Shown here: piece after piece, positions 63,263 to 64,000 of the stretch | How the letters are laid out: every line of letters begins with the position of its first letter | Position numbering within the stretch: position 1 is the first letter of the stretch | Assembly: GCF_002949735.1 (NCBI RefSeq) | Contig: NZ_CP026681.1 | Location: 4,168,501 to 4,232,500, forward strand | Direction of reading: 5' to 3' | Source of the DNA: Nostoc sp. 'Peltigera membranacea cyanobiont' N6 | Lineage (GTDB): Bacteria; Cyanobacteriota; Cyanobacteriia; Cyanobacteriales; Nostocaceae | DNA: 64,000 nt | Position numbers and translations under genes: made by a program | The notes under the pieces: generated by a model | Database searches by the model: none | What the model saw: only the letters and a program-made list of their open reading frames with translations | Told to the model about the DNA's origin: nothing

Positions 63263-64000
63263 TTAGCTGCTAGTTAGTTGAGTCCAATAGCGATCGTAAA
63301 CCTCTTCAAAGTCTCCTACAGGAGTAACACGTTCGCAATTTGCTAAAAGCGACTCTGAGGGAAATAAATTACCATTATTTTGGATGATTTTTGGCAATTG
63401 CTCAAATCCCGCCTTATTAGGTGTAGAAACACTCAGACGTTTACTGATTTGAGCGGCTATTTTTGGTTGCAAAATCATGTTAATCCAAGCATAGGCTCCA
63501 TCTAAATTCGGAGAAGCTTTGGGAATTACAATAGTATCTGTCCATAATGAAGAACCACTGCGAGGAATCACATATTTGAGTTTAGGGTTTTCTTGAGAGA
63601 TTTTCACTGCATCTGCTGAATAACACATTGCCAATAGTAAATCTCCTGCCAGAATTTGATTTTGCCAAGCATCGGTGTCAAAACGGGCGATCGCAGGTTT
63701 TAACACCTTCAACTTTTCATAAGCTTGTTTAATTTCTTGTTCATTTTTGGAGTTGTAAGAATAACCTAACATCCGTAACGTTGCACCCATCACCTCTCGA
63801 ACATCATTAAGCAAGGTCATTCTCTGATTAAGTTCCTCTTGATTCTGCCAAAGATAATCCCAGTCTTGTGGTACATCTTTGATTTTTTCGGAATTGTACA
63901 GGAAACCTGTTGTCCCCCAGTTAAAAGGGATACTGTAACGGTTATTGGGGTCATAACTAGGATTCTGGAACCGGGGGAATAAATTCTCTAAACCGATTAA
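63263..64000 (-). CDS. potD: Polyamine-binding periplasmic protein, 5' end missing
   Basis: The open frame continues to the window edge, giving 245 C-terminal residues; the Met at 63820 is internal. YDPNNRYSIPFNWGTTGFLYN, LLAMCYSADAVKISQENP, SSLWTDTIVIPKASPN and YAWINMILQPKIAAQISKR are typical of PotD/PotF. It binds spermidine or putrescine in the periplasm and delivers it to PotB/PotC. The signal peptide is outside the window. Confidence 0.9.
   Translation of the reverse strand, partial: LIGLENLFPRFQNPSYDPNNRYSIPFNWGTTGFLYNSEKIKDVPQDWDYLWQNQEELNQRMTLLNDVREVMGATLRMLGYSYNSKNEQEIKQAYEKLKVLKPAIARFDTDAWQNQILAGDLLLAMCYSADAVKISQENPKLKYVIPRSGSSLWTDTIVIPKASPNLDGAYAWINMILQPKIAAQISKRLSVSTPNKAGFEQLPKIIQNNGNLFPSESLLANCERVTPVGDFEEVYDRYWTQLTSS

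Overview
The window comes from a filamentous, probably heterocyst-forming cyanobacterium of the Nostoc/Anabaena group. The evidence is the photosystem I genes psaK and ycf3, a high-light-inducible protein, a bilin-binding (cyanobacteriochrome) chemoreceptor, very frequent HIP1 octamers (GCGATCGC), and many heptanucleotide tandem repeats (STRRs) of the kind typical of Nostocales. No ribosomal operon, prophage or CRISPR array is visible. The only RNA gene I can identify firmly is a tRNA-Phe(GAA).

Layout. 0-2.5 kb: a tandem family of DUF6745-type proteins (one copy cut by the window edge, two complete), then a 167-bp MITE-like element. 2.8-7.5 kb: an SLH-domain outer-membrane porin divergent from a Zur-box-preceded zinc/manganese ABC importer (znuA-znuC-znuB). 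7.6-11.7 kb: tRNA-Phe, a DUF3891 remnant, an RqcH/NFACT ribosome-quality-control protein and a sucrose-phosphate-synthase-like glycosyltransferase. 11.87-13.29 kb: a TnpB-only IS200/IS605 element with both end hairpins intact. 13.9-21.3 kb: ordinary chromosomal genes (psaK, GST, YedK/HMCES, ycf3, gatC, a thioredoxin-fold protein, hli, thyX, rtcA). 21.6-24 kb: a protein joining four calmodulin-like EF-hands to an Erv1/ALR-type sulfhydryl oxidase domain. 24-29.2 kb: a GPH/MelB-type transporter, a phosphoribosyltransferase, a HigBA toxin-antitoxin pair whose toxin has a single in-frame stop, and a topoisomerase I. 29.5-31.4 kb: a two-gene RloA/RloB-like (AbiL-like) putative defence module. 31.6-34.2 kb: a GAF protein and an ABC exporter. 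34.5-38.9 kb: an aldo/keto reductase, a 41-residue peptide, an amidohydrolase and a flavin monooxygenase, probably a catabolic cluster; the last two enzymes share an almost identical C-terminal tail although they are not homologous. 39.8-42.8 kb: a hypothetical gene and a PadR regulator adjoining a carotenoid cleavage oxygenase. 43-49 kb: a giant TamB-like protein. 49.2-50.7 kb: a DUF3110 protein and murQ. 51.2-61.5 kb: a complete phototaxis-type chemosensory locus (PatA-type regulator, CheY, CheW, PixJ-like receptor with three cyanobacteriochrome GAF domains, hybrid CheA). 61.5-64 kb: a Uma2 family protein and potB plus the 3' part of potD, a polyamine importer.

Short tandem repeats recur through the window. 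They sit in intergenic spacers but also run into coding ends: they overlap the znuC start, encode the last residues of RqcH and the C-terminal tail of the PatA-type regulator, and form an EAG repeat inside TamB. The items most worth following up are the calmodulin-Erv1 fusion, the TnpB element with its predictable TAM and guide, the shared C-terminal tail in the catabolic cluster, the RloA/RloB pair, and the receptor with three successive red/green-type cyanobacteriochrome domains.
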